A model generated the notes under the pieces. It searched no databases. It saw only the letters and a program-made list of their open reading frames with translations, and was not told the origin of the DNA. Of a DNA stretch of 64,000 bases, positions 24,216 to 35,457 are shown one piece after another. Position numbers and translations under genes: made by a program. How positions within the stretch are numbered: position 1 is the first letter of the stretch; every line of letters starts with the position of its first letter. The stretch spans positions 113,501-177,500 of the forward strand of contig CAUYUJ010017814.1 of assembly GCA_963575745.1 (NCBI GenBank), given 5' to 3'. Source of the DNA: Prorocentrum cordatum (Eukaryota; Sar; Dinophyceae; Prorocentrales; Prorocentraceae).

Positions 24216-24725
24216 TAGGACGCCCTACGGCGATAGATTCCGAGGGTTCCCTCGGGACTCCTTAAGATTCCTACGGATTCTCTGGGGATTCCGTATAATG
24301 TCCTAAGGATCCCCCAGGATTCCCCGAGGATTCCTAAAAAGGTTCCCCAGGGATTCCGAAGGATTCCGTGGGACGCCCAAAGGCTTCCCTAGGGACGCAT
24401 TAGGATTGTTTCTGATTCCTTTGGATCCCCGAGGGATTTTTCAGGGATGCCTTAGGGATCCCGAAGATTCCGTAGAAAGCCCCAAGGATTCCTGAGGATC
24501 CCTTCAAGATTCTTCAATATCCCCTGGGGACCCATTCGGATTCCAAAAAGATTACCTAAGGATCCATCCCGTAGGGTTCCCTGGAGATTCCCCCGAATTC
24601 CCTGAAGATTCCTGAGGGCTCCCTATAGAATCCGAGGGATTCCGTAGGACGCCCTAAAGATTCCTTCGGGATCCCCAAGGGATTCCTCTGGATGCCTAAG
24701 GATTCCCCGCGGCGCGGTGCGCTGC
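24216..24725. repeat. Degenerate GGATTCC tandem repeat
   Basis: About 500 bp in which GGATTCC/GGATCCC recurs every 10-20 bp with CCTAAG or CGAGG spacers; strongly diverged. Confidence 0.85.
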
Positions 24726-24818
24726 GGCGCGCGGGGCGCGGTGCGCCCAGCACGGTGCGCGCGGCGGGGTGCCCCACACCCCCTCCCCCAGGGGGGGCTT
24801 CTGAAACACGGCGTCGTC

Positions 24819-24870
<52 letters not shown>

Positions 24871-24949
24871 GCAGCAACAACCACAGCAACAATCACCACC
24901 ACCACCACCCACCACCCACCACGACCACCACCACCACCACCACAACCAC

Positions 24950-24981
<32 letters not shown>

Positions 24982-24982
24982 A

Positions 24983-25024
<42 letters not shown>

Positions 25025-25040
25025 GAATAAGAAAAACAAG

Positions 25041-25083
<43 letters not shown>

Positions 25084-25142
25084 GCAACAACAACAACGAC
25101 GACGACGACGACGACAACCACTACCACAACAACAACAACAAT

Positions 25143-25179
<37 letters not shown>

Positions 25180-25230
25180 CCAACAACAGCAGCAGCAGCA
25201 GCAACAACAACAACGATCATGTTAAGACGG
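24726..25230. repeat. GC-rich repeat then CAA/CCA arrays
   Basis: 24712-24775 repeats GCGGCGCG-like units; 24818-24880 CAA; 24895-24970 CCA; 24975-25220 CAA with AAG, ACG and CAG blocks. Reads as Asn, Gln or Thr runs. Confidence 0.95.
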
Positions 25231-25888
25231 TTCGTTTTTATATGCTCGCGTGTTATTCAATATGCATATCCCAAACCTTGGATACCCGCCCTCTTCGTCT
25301 TCGATCGCACCCCCTTGGGGGGGGGACACTCATTCCCTGCCACGCGTGGTTAGCGAAGCCCTTGAAAACGAAGGGTAACAGATAACGGGGGAGAATGAGG
25401 ACGAAGGGATCGGAGGAAAAGAGGGGAGGGGCAAGAAGAAGGGAGAACGACGATTTGCGCAGTGAGTGGCGATTCAGCTTGCGCCATGGTTTGCACCAAC
25501 CGCTGCAACACAGGTTAACAATAAGTTTCGCCATGGGTCGCGCCATAGACGGGGCCGCGCACCGCCCCCTTGAAAGAACACATCGTGGATACACCCACGG
25601 GGGGACGCACGAATGCGGCCTGGTGTCAGAAGCAAACTTCGTGGAACCTTGAAAAGAAGCGGGAAGTTGGGAGAGCGGAGCGGAAGGATAATGAGAACTG
25701 CAACTGCGTCGAGAGGAGCGCGGGGATATGGAGTGGATTGGGGTGGAGTGGACAAGAGTAGGGTCTCAGGAGGAGGAGCGACAGAGAATGGACAAGAAGA
25801 ACCGGGAGGACTGCGGAAGAGCGGGGGGGCGCGGAGGAATCTGGAGGAGGGACTGGGAATCATTTGGGAGAAATGCGGAATGCGGGCG
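25231..25888. other. Unique spacer
   Basis: Mixed composition; a G-rich run lies at 25315-25323. Frames of 80-130 codons on both strands lack motifs. Confidence 0.4.
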
Positions 25889-25990
25889 GGAAGGGGTGGA
25901 GGCCGTGCAATACCCCTGGCGGTCCCTTTTCAGGAGTGCTAAAACCAGCAAGCCGCTCGGGACATCCTCACCATCTGCTCATCGTCAGCG

Positions 25991-26062
<72 letters not shown>

Positions 26063-26102
26063 CCTCATCATCGCCATCATCGTCATCATCATCATCATCA
26101 TT

Positions 26103-26179
<77 letters not shown>

Positions 26180-26335
26180 CATACTCAACATCATCATACT
26201 CATCCATCATTCACCATCACCATCATACTCACATCATACTCTCACCAAACCATGGTCATCATGACAATCATCATCATTGTCTAGTGCAGAGAGGGAGGAG
26301 GTGGTATGGGTGGTCCGGCGCGGTCGGAGAATTAT
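25889..26335 (+). repeat. Segmental duplication, copy A (contains CAT array)
   Basis: Starts with GCAATACCCCTGGCGG and GCTAAAACCAGCAA, passes through a CAT array (25988-26200), then CACATCATACTCTCACCA and finally GGTATGGGTGGTC, GGCGCGGTC. The same blocks in the same order occur at 27568-28048; the triplet array inside differs. Confidence 0.88.
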
Positions 26336-26480
26336 TCACTGCGTGGAGCTCCCCATATGTGTATCTATTCGCATGGACCTGTCCGCCGTGAGAGCCTAGG
26401 CGCAAGAGTTTTCAAATATAAGCGGGCTTGAGCTGTGACGGTCTGATCATGAATCTAACTTCGAACGGATTGGAGCGTGG
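26336..26480. other. Short unique spacer
   Basis: Nothing recognised. Confidence 0.4.
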
Positions 26481-26690
26481 TTGAGTCTCGGTAGTACGAG
26501 CGCGTCTCTGCGCATGAGCCTGGGGCCTCCTGAGGCCTCAGAAACCTCCTGGGCCTTCCTGGGGCCTCCAGGAGCCTCTTGGGGCCTCCTGGGGCCTCTT
26601 GGGGCTTCGAGTGGCCTCCTGAGGCCTCCTGGAGCCTCGCGTAGCCTCCTGGAGCCTCCTGGAGCCTCCTGGGACCTCCTAGGGAGGATT
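26481..26690. repeat. CTCCTGGGGC-type tandem repeat, block 1
   Basis: Imperfect 10-11-bp units GGGGCCTCCTG/GAGCCTCCTG, about 18 copies. A second block lies at 26970-27235. Confidence 0.93.
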
Positions 26691-26969
26691 CGTGCCCCAG
26701 GGGAAGCCCGATCTATAGGAACAGACGTACATAAAACATTGCGGATTGGAGCCACAGGAGAAGGGCAGTCTATAGGAGCACACGTAAAACACCAAGGACT
26801 CGTGCCCCAGGGGAGGCCCAATATATAGGAACAGACGTAAAACATTTAGGACTGCATACACAGGAGAAGGACAATATATATATACACACACATATACGTA
26901 TAACATCAAAGATTCGTGCTCCAGGTGAGGCCCAATTTGTAGGAGCATACGTAAAACAGATGGGATTGG
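26691..26969. repeat. ~60-bp tandem repeat, about 5 copies
   Basis: Each unit has TCGTGCCCCAGGGGA (or GGAGCCACAGGAGAAGG) followed by a TATAGGAGCA-like segment and ACGTAAAACA. One copy contains a short (AT/AC) expansion at 26870-26897. Confidence 0.85.
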
Positions 26970-27238
26970 AGCCACTCCTGTTGCCTTCTGAGGCCTCCTG
27001 CTCCTGGGGCCTCTCGGGGCCTCCTGTTGCCTGGGCCTCCTGGCGCTTCCTTGTGGCCTCCTGGGGCCTCCTGTGGCTTCCTGAGGCCTCATGGAGCTTC
27101 CTGGGGCCTCCTGGAGCCTCTTGGGACATCCTGTGGCCTCTTGAATCTTCATGTGGCCTCCTGATGCCTCCTGGGACCTCATATGGCCTCCTGGGGTCTC
27201 CTGAAGCCTGCTGGAGCCTCCTGTGGCATCCTGGGGAG
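26970..27238. repeat. CTCCTGGGGC-type tandem repeat, block 2
   Basis: Same 10-11-bp unit as 26481-26690, about 24 diverged copies. The two blocks flank the ~60-bp repeat. Confidence 0.93.
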
Positions 27239-27620
27239 AACATGTGCCCACGAGCCTGGCCACCAAAACAGGCGAAGCGATCGAGACATCCTCAAAATCT
27301 GGCCTCCCTGGGAGGCGAAAGTGAGCGTCTCGCTCGAGGCATCCTCCAAATCTGCTCCGAAAGCGGAGGATGTCAGGGACCAAAACAAGCAAACCGCCTG
27401 AGACATCCCCACCATTTGGGCGCGAACGGAGGCCGTGCAATACCCCTGGCGGCCCCCCCTTAGGAGGCGCCTCGCACGAGACATCGTCTAAATCTGCTCC
27501 GGAAACGGACGATGTTGCGGGCCAAAACAAGCAAACCACCTTAGACATCCCCACCATTTGGGCGCGAACGGAGGCCTTGCAATACCCCTGGCGGCCCCCC
27601 CAATATGAGCGCTAAAACCA
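27239..27620. repeat. Direct repeats of ~125-145 bp
   Basis: Two full copies contain AACAAGCAAACC, ACATCCCCACCATTTGGGCG and GCAATACCCCTGGCGG (about 27380-27470 and 27522-27600), plus a diverged partial copy upstream. The last copy runs into the second segmental-duplication copy. Confidence 0.88.
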
Positions 27621-27770
27621 GCAAACCGCTCGAGACTCCTCTTCATCTGCCCATCGTCATCATCGTCATCATCATCATCAGCAGCATCATCATCATCAAC
27701 AGCATCAGCATCACCATGATCATCATCATCGTCATCATCATCATCATCATCGTCATCAGCATCAGCATCA

Positions 27771-27842
<72 letters not shown>

Positions 27843-27932
27843 TACTCATCCATCATTCACCATCACCATCATACTCACATCATACTCTCACCATACCATG
27901 ATCATCGTCATGACAATCATCACCATGACATT

Positions 27933-27970
<38 letters not shown>

Positions 27971-28048
27971 CCAGCATCATCATCATCATCATCATCATCT
28001 TCATTATGGTATGGGTGGTCTGGCGCGGTCTGAGAATAACAAGAACCC
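27568..28048 (+). repeat. Segmental duplication, copy B (CAT, TAC and GAC arrays)
   Basis: Homologous to 25889-26335. Between the shared flanks it holds CAT (27655-27768), then (TAC)n 27769-27806, then (GAC)n 27807-27842, then the shared CACATCATACTCTCACCA block and a further CAT array (27930-28000). Confidence 0.88.
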
Positions 28049-28059
28049 CATCCTTTGGA

Positions 28060-28254
28060 TATGGGGAATAGCAAGAACCCCATCATCTGGATATGGGAAC
28101 AACAACAACAAGAACAAGAACAAGAACAACAAGAACAACAGGAACAACAACAATAATAACATCAACAACAACAATAGCATCAGCAACAACAACAGCAACA
28201 GCAATTAGAGCAACGACAACAACATCAACAACAATACCACCAAGAATTAGCCTG
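28060..28254. repeat. AAC/CAA degenerate array
   Basis: Two ATATGGG-AAC copies with AAGAACCCCATC (about 28040-28100), then CAACAAGAACAAG-type triplets to 28240. Confidence 0.85.
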
Positions 28255-28533
28255 GTGAAGGACCCAACCATATGCAGTTGTGAATACCGCAATTGTGAAT
28301 ACCATCTTTGCCCGCGCTCCCTATGTGGCCACAGCTTCCCGCCGGAACCCGACATGCTCAGGAGCACGTTCGTGGCCGTCTTCGCGGGCGCCGACGACGA
28401 CACGGACGGCATCCCTCTGACCGAGGAGCAAAAGCAGAAGAGGGCTTTGAGAGCCATGAGGGAGGAGGTGGCGTTGCACGTCGACACGGCGGAGTACGAC
28501 GCCCAGGCGCGGTTGTTGAAGCAACACATCTAT
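28255..28533 (+). CDS. Candidate exon, unknown protein
   Basis: The plus frame encodes about 92 residues after the CAA array, the best part being LRSTFVAVFAGADDDTDGIP, LTEEQKQKRALRAMREEVAL and HVDTAEYDAQARLLKQH. It is acidic/helical, with mostly G or C third positions, as in the exon at 41619. A CAG at about 28332 could be an acceptor, so the exon may begin near 28333. The right end runs straight into the first unit of the 89-bp satellite (28534), so the true exon end is unclear; the satellite may have arisen by amplification at the exon edge. No family recognised. Confidence 0.45.
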
Positions 28534-29603
28534 GGGGCCACGATCCTCGTGAGGGGTGTGCCGCAATGGCCCGGGGCCGCCATGCGAACCTTGCCACTGG
28601 CGCCTTCGCTGGAGCTCCTTTAGGGCCACGATCCTCGTGAGGGGTGTGCCGAAATGGCCCGAGGCCGCCATGCGAACGCTGCCACTGGGGCCTTCGGTGG
28701 AGCTCCCTATGGGGCCACGATCCTCGTGAGGGTGTGCCGAAATGGCCCGAGGCCGCCATGCGAACCCTGCCACTGGGGCCTTCGGCGGAGCTCCCTATGA
28801 GGCCACGATCCTCGTGAGGGATGTGCCGAAATGGCCCGAGGCCGCCATGCGAACCCTGCCACTGGGGCCTTCGGTGGAGCTCCCTATGGGGCCACGATCC
28901 TCGTGAGGGGTGTGCCGAAATGGCCCGAGGCCGCCACGCAAACGCTGCCACTGGCGCCTTCGGTGGAGCTCCCTATGGGGCCACGATCCTCGTGAGGGGT
29001 GTGCCGAAATGGCCCGAGGCCGCCATGCGAACGCTGCCACTGGGGCCTTCGGTGGAACTCCCTATGGGGCCACGATCCTCGTGAGGGGTGTGCCGAAATG
29101 GCCCGAGGCCGCCATGCGACCGCTGCCACTGGGGCCTTCTGTGGAGCTCCCTATGGGGCCACGATCCTCGTGAGGGGTGTGCCGAAATGGCCCGAGGCCG
29201 CCACGCGAACGCTGCCACTGGGGTCTTCGGTGGAGCTCCGTATGGGGCCACGATCCTCGTGAGGGGTGTGCCAAAATGGCCCGAGGCCACCATGCTAACG
29301 CTGCCACTGGGGCCTTCGGTGGAGCTCCCTATCGGCCACGATCCTCGTGAGGGGTGTGCCGAAATGGCCCGAGGCCGCCATGCGAACGCTGCCACTGGGG
29401 TCTTCGGTGGAGCTCCGTATGGGGCCACGATCCTCGTGAGGGGTGTGCCGAAATGGCCCGAGGCCACCATGCGAACGCTGCCACTGTGGCCTTCGGTGGA
29501 GCTCCCTATGCGATCCTCGTGAGGGGTGTGCCGAAATGGCCCGAGGCCACCATGCGAACGCTGCCACTAGGGCCTTCGGTGGAGCTCCCTATGGGGCCAC
29601 GAA
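28534..29603 (+). repeat. 89-bp satellite, 12 units plus partial
   Basis: Units start at 28534, 28622, 28711, 28799, 28888, 28977, 29066, 29155, 29244, 29333, 29421, 29510 and a partial at 29594. Each opens with GGGGCCACGATCCTCGTGAG and ends with GGTGGAGCTCCCTAT. Units are about 95% alike with occasional 1-base or 7-base deletions (the 7-base one at 29510). Since 89 is not a multiple of 3, the open frames seen on both strands cycle through phases and are not evidence of a protein. Confidence 0.98.
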
Positions 29604-30905
<1,302 letters not shown>

Positions 30906-31210
30906 GTCCACGAGTTGGGAAACGGACATTGGCACAGGTCCGCCTAATTCCTCCTCCCTCCCCCCTCGTCCTGCTCCTCTGAATGGTTTCCCCATTCCTC
31001 GGAGAGGGGCGGGGGAGGAACGAGGTGGATCTGTATCGCTGTCCTCCTCCTCGAACGTTCAGGAATGAGGCCCTCGCGGAAGACGCTTTGGCATGTGAGC
31101 AACAAGAGCGCAGCGCGGGACAGGAAGGGAGCCAGGAGCGGGTAGGAGGATGACCAGGAGTGGGGCGGAGCAAAAGCACGGCTAGCCTGGGCCGTCCTAG
31201 TCTGGCCTGC
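30906..31210. other. Unique spacer
   Basis: Nothing recognised. Confidence 0.4.
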
Positions 31211-31372
31211 CTGTCCTCCTCCTCCTCCTCCTCATCCTCCTCTCCTCCTCCTCCTCCTCCTCCTCCTCCTCCTCCTCCTCCTCCTCCTCCTCCTCCTCCT
31301 CCTCCTCCCTCCTCCTCCTCCTCCTCCTCCTCCTCCTCCTCCTCCTCCTCCTCCTCCTCCCCTCCTCTGCGC
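31211..31372. repeat. (CTC)n microsatellite
   Basis: About 50 CTC units with few interruptions. Confidence 0.97.
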
Positions 31373-31494
31373 GCCGCCCACACAGGCGGAGCGCGGCCGA
31401 GCAGGCGCTCGGGCCGGCGCCTCTACCGAAGCCCCCAGAGTCGCCCCTGCCGAAGGCACCTCTGGCGTCGCCTCCTCGGCCTCGCGAGGGGGTG
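31373..31494. other. GC-rich unique stretch between CTC and GAG arrays
   Basis: Nothing recognised. Confidence 0.4.
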
Positions 31495-31680
31495 GGGGAG
31501 GAGGAGGAGGAGGAGGAGGAGGAGGAGGAGGAGGAGGAGGAGGAGGAGGAGGAAGAAGGAGGAGGAGGAGGAGGAGAGGAGGAGGAAGAGGAGGAGGAGG
31601 AGGAGGTAGGGGGGAGAAGGAGGAGGAGGAGGAGGGGCGAGGAGGAAGAGGAGGAGGAGGAGGAGGGGAGGGGGGGCGCG
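31495..31680. repeat. (GGA)n microsatellite
   Basis: GGA/GAG triplets; the opposite polarity to the CTC arrays at 31211-31372 and 31875-31958, with which it could pair. Confidence 0.97.
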
Positions 31681-31736
31681 GACCTCCACCGTTTCGAGGA
31701 GAAAGAAATTAGGGGAACGAGCAATGACAAAGTTAA

Positions 31737-31867
31737 CCACAAAAACTCGGAGGTCCGCGCGGATTTCTCGGATCGGCGCTCGGAGCGCGCCAGGGGCGGC
31801 GCTGGAGGCGCCGCCAGGGGGGTCCAGCGCGGGGCCGAGAAATCCGCGCGGACCTCGAGTTTTGTGG
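31737..31867. mobile_element. Foldback element with ~34-bp inverted repeats
   Basis: The left arm 31737-31771 and right arm 31835-31867 are complementary over 33 bases apart from two single-base insertions. Both contain GGTCCGCGCGGATTTCTCGG or its complement. The 63-base centre holds a further palindrome, GGCGGCGCTGGAGGCGCCGCC minus its ends (about 31796-31815). The element is flanked by GGA on the left and CTC on the right, so the complementarity extends, imperfectly, over about 460 bp. Confidence 0.7.
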
Positions 31868-31869
31868 TT

Positions 31870-31962
31870 CCTCCTCCTCTCTCCTCCTCCTCCCTCCTCC
31901 TCCTCCTCCTCCTCCTCCTCCTCCTCCTCCTCCTCCTCCTCATCCTCCCCTTTCTCTTCCTC
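31870..31962. repeat. (CTC)n microsatellite
   Basis: CTC triplets with two short breaks, right of the foldback element. Confidence 0.95.
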
Positions 31963-32198
31963 CTGATGTGATTTCAGATGTTCAGCCCACGGGGGCTCCG
32001 ACAACAGACGGCTCGGGGCGGGAAGCGGGCTGGGGGGAGCGGGTCTGGACGTCCGCGGGCCCCGCATCAAGAAAAGCAAGGCATCGGAGGTCTGGGAACG
32101 CGCAGCCGGCCCCGTGAGAAAACAACGGCGGCAGGCTTTCTGCCGTGACGGCGGAACCCTCTCATTCTAGGGGTGAAATAAGAGAGAAAGAGAAAAAA

Positions 32199-32199
<1 letters not shown>
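31963..32199. other. Unique spacer
   Basis: Nothing recognised apart from GCATCGGAGGTCTGG near 32083, shared in part with 18855 and 32430. Confidence 0.4.

Positions 32200-32238
<39 letters not shown>
32200..32238. repeat. A39 homopolymer
   Basis: 39 consecutive A on plus, preceded by AGAGAAAAAAC. It could be a retroposon tail, but I see no recognisable body on either side and no polyadenylation motif. Confidence 0.97.
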
Positions 32239-32239
<1 letters not shown>

Positions 32240-32839
32240 TGTTGGTCTGCGGGTCGAGAGCGCACATGAGAGAGAGAAACAAACAAACAACAACAAAAAA
32301 TGGGGAAGTTCCTGGCCGTTTTCGGACTCTGGGGGCCATCGCCAGGCCGCGGGAACGTCAAAAAGCGGCCCCTGATGCAAAATGGCAGGGGCCCATGCCT
32401 CTGGGGTGCGCGATGGGAAAGAGTCACGACATCGGATGTCTGGGAAATGGGGCCGGAGCAGATGGGATCGGTGATTCTCGGCACATCGCCGACGCATCAG
32501 CGATGCATCGGCAACACCCGAACAGTCTGAGGGGAAGACCGCGGCAGGCTTCCATGGCAGGCGCCCGAAGGAACGCGAAGGGGGCAGCCTTTCAAGAACG
32601 GGGCAGAGGGCCTTCCAAGAAGGCATATGAAAACCTGTCTGAAAAGTTCCCAAATCCTCTCAAGAAGGCCCCCTGCCTTGTAAGAGGCCCCCCGCCTTCT
32701 TAGAAGGCAGCCCCCCAAGCGCCACCCTACCAGACTGATCCACCTAGGGCGTGAACATCATTTTAAACGCCCGCCGTTGAAATGATGCGCGGCCGTCGCG
32801 TCGAGAATGATTACGACTAAGTGATGATGATAATGAAGA
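32239..32839. other. Unique spacer
   Basis: A plus frame of 154 codons crosses it without motifs. The segment 32335-32380 is the reverse complement, with mismatches, of about 48375-48420 (shared CCGCGGCCTGGCGA-like core). 32600-32715 repeats AAGAAGGC. Confidence 0.45.
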
Positions 32840-33248
32840 TGATGTACTTTTGGCGTGATTATGTCTACGTTTTGGGTGGGGGCTGTTTACTTGCTGCGAT
32901 GTCCTGTGTACTTGTTCGGAGGTCCTGTCTACTTGTTGGGGTTTCCGACTTAGTTATTGAAGTGTACTGCCTACTCCTTGGGACTGTACTTTCCACTTGT
33001 TCGGGGTGATCCTGTTTACTTGCTGGGTGGTCGTGGTCCTGTTCACTCTTTAAGAAGTCCTGATCACTTATTCGGAGGTCCTAATTACTTGTTGGGAAGG
33101 AATGTTACCTGTTGGAAGACCATGTTAACGTTGTATAAAATCCGGTTTACTGGCGAGGAGGTTCTGTTTACTTCGTGCGAGGTCCTACTTACTTTTTGAG
33201 CTGGTCCTGCTTACTTGTTCGGGGTTCCTATGTACTTCTTGCGAGTCG
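32840..33248. repeat. ~29-bp minisatellite, ~14 diverged copies
   Basis: The recurring core is GGTCCTGTTTACTTGTTCGG with substitutions and variable spacers. Confidence 0.88.
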
Positions 33249-33888
33249 CCTTCCCGCAGAGATGATGTGGTCACCAGTGCTCTGGCTTGACCAGATCTCC
33301 GCGGCTCGCCGAACCGAACCGAATCTTCCTCATCCTCATCCTCCTCAGCCTTCTCCTCCTCCTCCTCCTCCTCCTTCTCACCCTCATCCCCATCCTCATC
33401 CTCATCCTCCTCTTCCTCCTCCTCCTCCTCCTCCTCCTCCTCCCCGCCATCTTCGCCATCGTCCCTCTCGTCGTTCTGGTGCCTCCCCCCCCGACGGGAG
33501 GGGTGGGCCAGTGGCACAGCCGTGCCCCTCCCTGCGATCCGAAGCTCCAAACACATTTGAGCGTCGCGCAAAATCACAGACAGAACCATAGACCCAATCT
33601 CTCTGCATTTTTCGAGCCCGATCGACTTGTGAGGGCCCAAGTGCCCGAAGCTGGGCGCAAACGTCCACGTCGATTCAAAATTCCGGCGCCAGGATCTCAG
33701 GGCACTGTTTGGGCGCCCTGGCTCCTGCGCCGGACCATCCCCTGCCGCCCATGCCGCCACCCATGCCACCGCCCATGCCGTCGCCCCTGCCGCCTCTGCC
33801 GCCGCCCTCCTCTGGGCGGGCCGCGAAGGCGGCGAAGACGGGCCGCAGGCGGTGCCCGCCAGCAGCGCACGGGTGGAGATGGCGATGC
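33249..33888. other. CTC array and ambiguous coding-like stretch
   Basis: CTC/CATCCTC triplets at 33328-33450. In 33540-33700 the minus strand reads TFAPSFGHLGPHKSIGLEKC and the plus strand also gives a plausible peptide, so no call is made. 33725-33815 repeats CATGCCGCC. Confidence 0.45.
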
Positions 33889-34376
33889 GGTGACGATGAT
33901 GACGCTGGTGGTAGCGGTGGTGAAAAAAACGATGATGATGACGGTGATGTTGCTGATGCTGCTGTTGGTGATGCTGATGGTGGTGCTGGTGCTGGTGTTG
34001 GTGCTGGTCCTGGTGTTCGTGTTGGTGCTGGCATTGTATTCGTGCTGATGTTGGTGTTGGTGCTGATAATGGTGTTGGTGCTGGTGATGGTGTTGGTGTT
34101 GCTGATGGTGATGGTGATGGTGATAGTGACGATGCTGGTGGTGGTGCTGGTGTTTGTGCTGGTGCTGGTGTTGTGTTGGTGCAGGAGCAGGTGCATGTGC
34201 TGGTGATGGTGATGGTATTGGTGATGGTGATGGTGACGGTGATGATGATGGTGATGGTGATGGTGATGGTGATGGTGATGGTGATGGTGATGGTGATGGT
34301 GATGGTGATGGTGACGGTGATGGTGATGGTGATGGTGGTGTTGATGGGGACGGTGATGGTGATGGTAATGGTAATG
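33889..34376. repeat. GTGCTG/GTTGGT then GATGGT hexanucleotide array
   Basis: Degenerate GATGCTGGTGTTGGT units grade rightward into pure GATGGT hexamers (34241-34340), the same unit as the ~4-kb array at 37223. Confidence 0.95.
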
Positions 34377-34377
34377 T

Positions 34378-34577
34378 CTACCTCTGAAGAGCGCAACAAA
34401 CAGGAGCAATATCCCGTCCACGACTCTGAGGACAGAGTCGGCTTAACAAAAGAGCCGAGACGGAGGCGTGCACTGGGCCAGCTTCTTGCCGCGGACTTAC
34501 ACTACCAAGCGCTATCGAATATAGCCGCCAAACACGACTGCACAGAAGACGGCGAACCGAGCTCCAGTCCAATCTGA
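34378..34577 (+). CDS. Possible small ORF, unknown (66 codons)
   Basis: Directly after the GATGGT array an ATG-initiated frame (from ATGTCTACCTCT at 34374) reads EERNKQEQYPVHDSEDRVGL and RRRRALGQLLAADLHYQALS to a stop at 34577. The composition is protein-like, but the upstream reading frame continues as repeat translation, and no homology or splice sites are evident. Confidence 0.25.
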
Positions 34578-34908
34578 TTGGTCCATTTCGGCCTCTTCTT
34601 CGAGCTCACCCTCGAGCCCCAGGTCCTCCTCCCAGACGGGAGGAGGAGGGGGAGGAGGGGGGGGCAGGAGATGGAGGAGGGGGAGGAGGGGGAGGAGGAG
34701 GGGGAGGAGGGGAGGAGGGGAGGGAGGGGGAGGAGGGGGAGGCGGGAGAGCGGCGGAGGTGCCGAGGGAAGCGAGACGAGCGGGGCGGGCGTCCGAGAAC
34801 CCCGCGGGAGCAGCGCGTCGGGCGAGGGTTCGCTCCTCCGAGGCCGTGACGACTGGTGTCGCGCAAGAGGTCCACAAAAACTGGTCCTTGGCTCCACGAG
34901 TGACTACT
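34578..34908. repeat. Polypurine tract and spacer
   Basis: GGGGGAGGA-type polypurine at 34632-34750; the remainder is GC-rich unique sequence. Confidence 0.85.
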
Positions 34909-35088
34909 CAAGATTTCGTAATAAAAGGGAGGGGGGTCTCATTTCGGGGAGGGGTCTCTTCCAGGCTATATCTTGGAGGGCCTGGGGGGGTCTGGGGGCG
35001 ATGTGTTGGAGGGTTCTCCCACGGGGGGGGGTCTGAAATGGCTCGTCCTGGAGGGTTCAGACCCCCTCCCTTTTATTACGAGATCTGG
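34909..35088 (+). mobile_element. MITE-like element M1, copy 1
   Basis: Terminal inverted repeats of about 28 bp (34911-34938 and 35059-35086) differ by one mismatch and one indel; each reads AGATTTCGTAATAAAAGGG then a G-rich stretch. The interior (GGGGTCTCTTCCAGGCTAT, GGAGGGTTCTCCCACGG) matches the second copy at 47841-48016 as reverse complement at over 90% by eye. No open frame spans it, and no clear target duplication is seen here. Confidence 0.88.
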
Positions 35089-35457
35089 AGTACCTACCAG
35101 ACCACCCCAACCCAACCCGAAGACCCGAATTTCGGGCTTGGGGGGGTAAGGGTTCCACATGCGGTTTTTCGATGTTTCCCGACCCCCCCACCCACTGGAA
35201 ATCGAGGGTAAATCTGAGCCTTCGGGTTGGGTTGGGGTGGTTTGGTGGGTGGTGAATGGATCACTGAGGTCGGGAGGGGGTGGCGGTTGGCGGCAGAGGG
35301 ATCTCGTCGGTCCAGGTGCAGCTCGTCGTACAGCCTGGATGCACCCGAACGGAGGCATCGCCTCCCGTTGGCGCTGATAATGATGGGGTCGAGCAGGTGG
35401 CCTGTGAGAACTAGACCGCGAAGTATTCACTGTCACGTCCATCGTCTCCCTTTGGCA
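35089..35457. other. Spacer with short repeated GGGTTGGGTTGGGGTGG segments
   Basis: 35100-35120 and 35222-35245 are inverted copies of a TTGGGTTGGGGTGG-type segment. No gene recognised. Confidence 0.5.

Noticed and set aside
26481-27240. Frame with repeated GASWGLLGPLG-like residues, resembling a structural repeat protein
   Set aside because: The periodicity is that of the 10-11-bp DNA repeat and drifts in phase; the flanking frame does not continue.
28555-29522. Series of 81-165-codon frames with MCRNGPRPP or GHFGTP repeats
   Set aside because: The 89-bp satellite is not a multiple of three, and equivalent frames are open on both strands; they are shadows of the repeat.
28534-29603. CRISPR-like array
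   Set aside because: Units are contiguous and near-identical over their full 89 bp; there are no unique spacers alternating with a short repeat.
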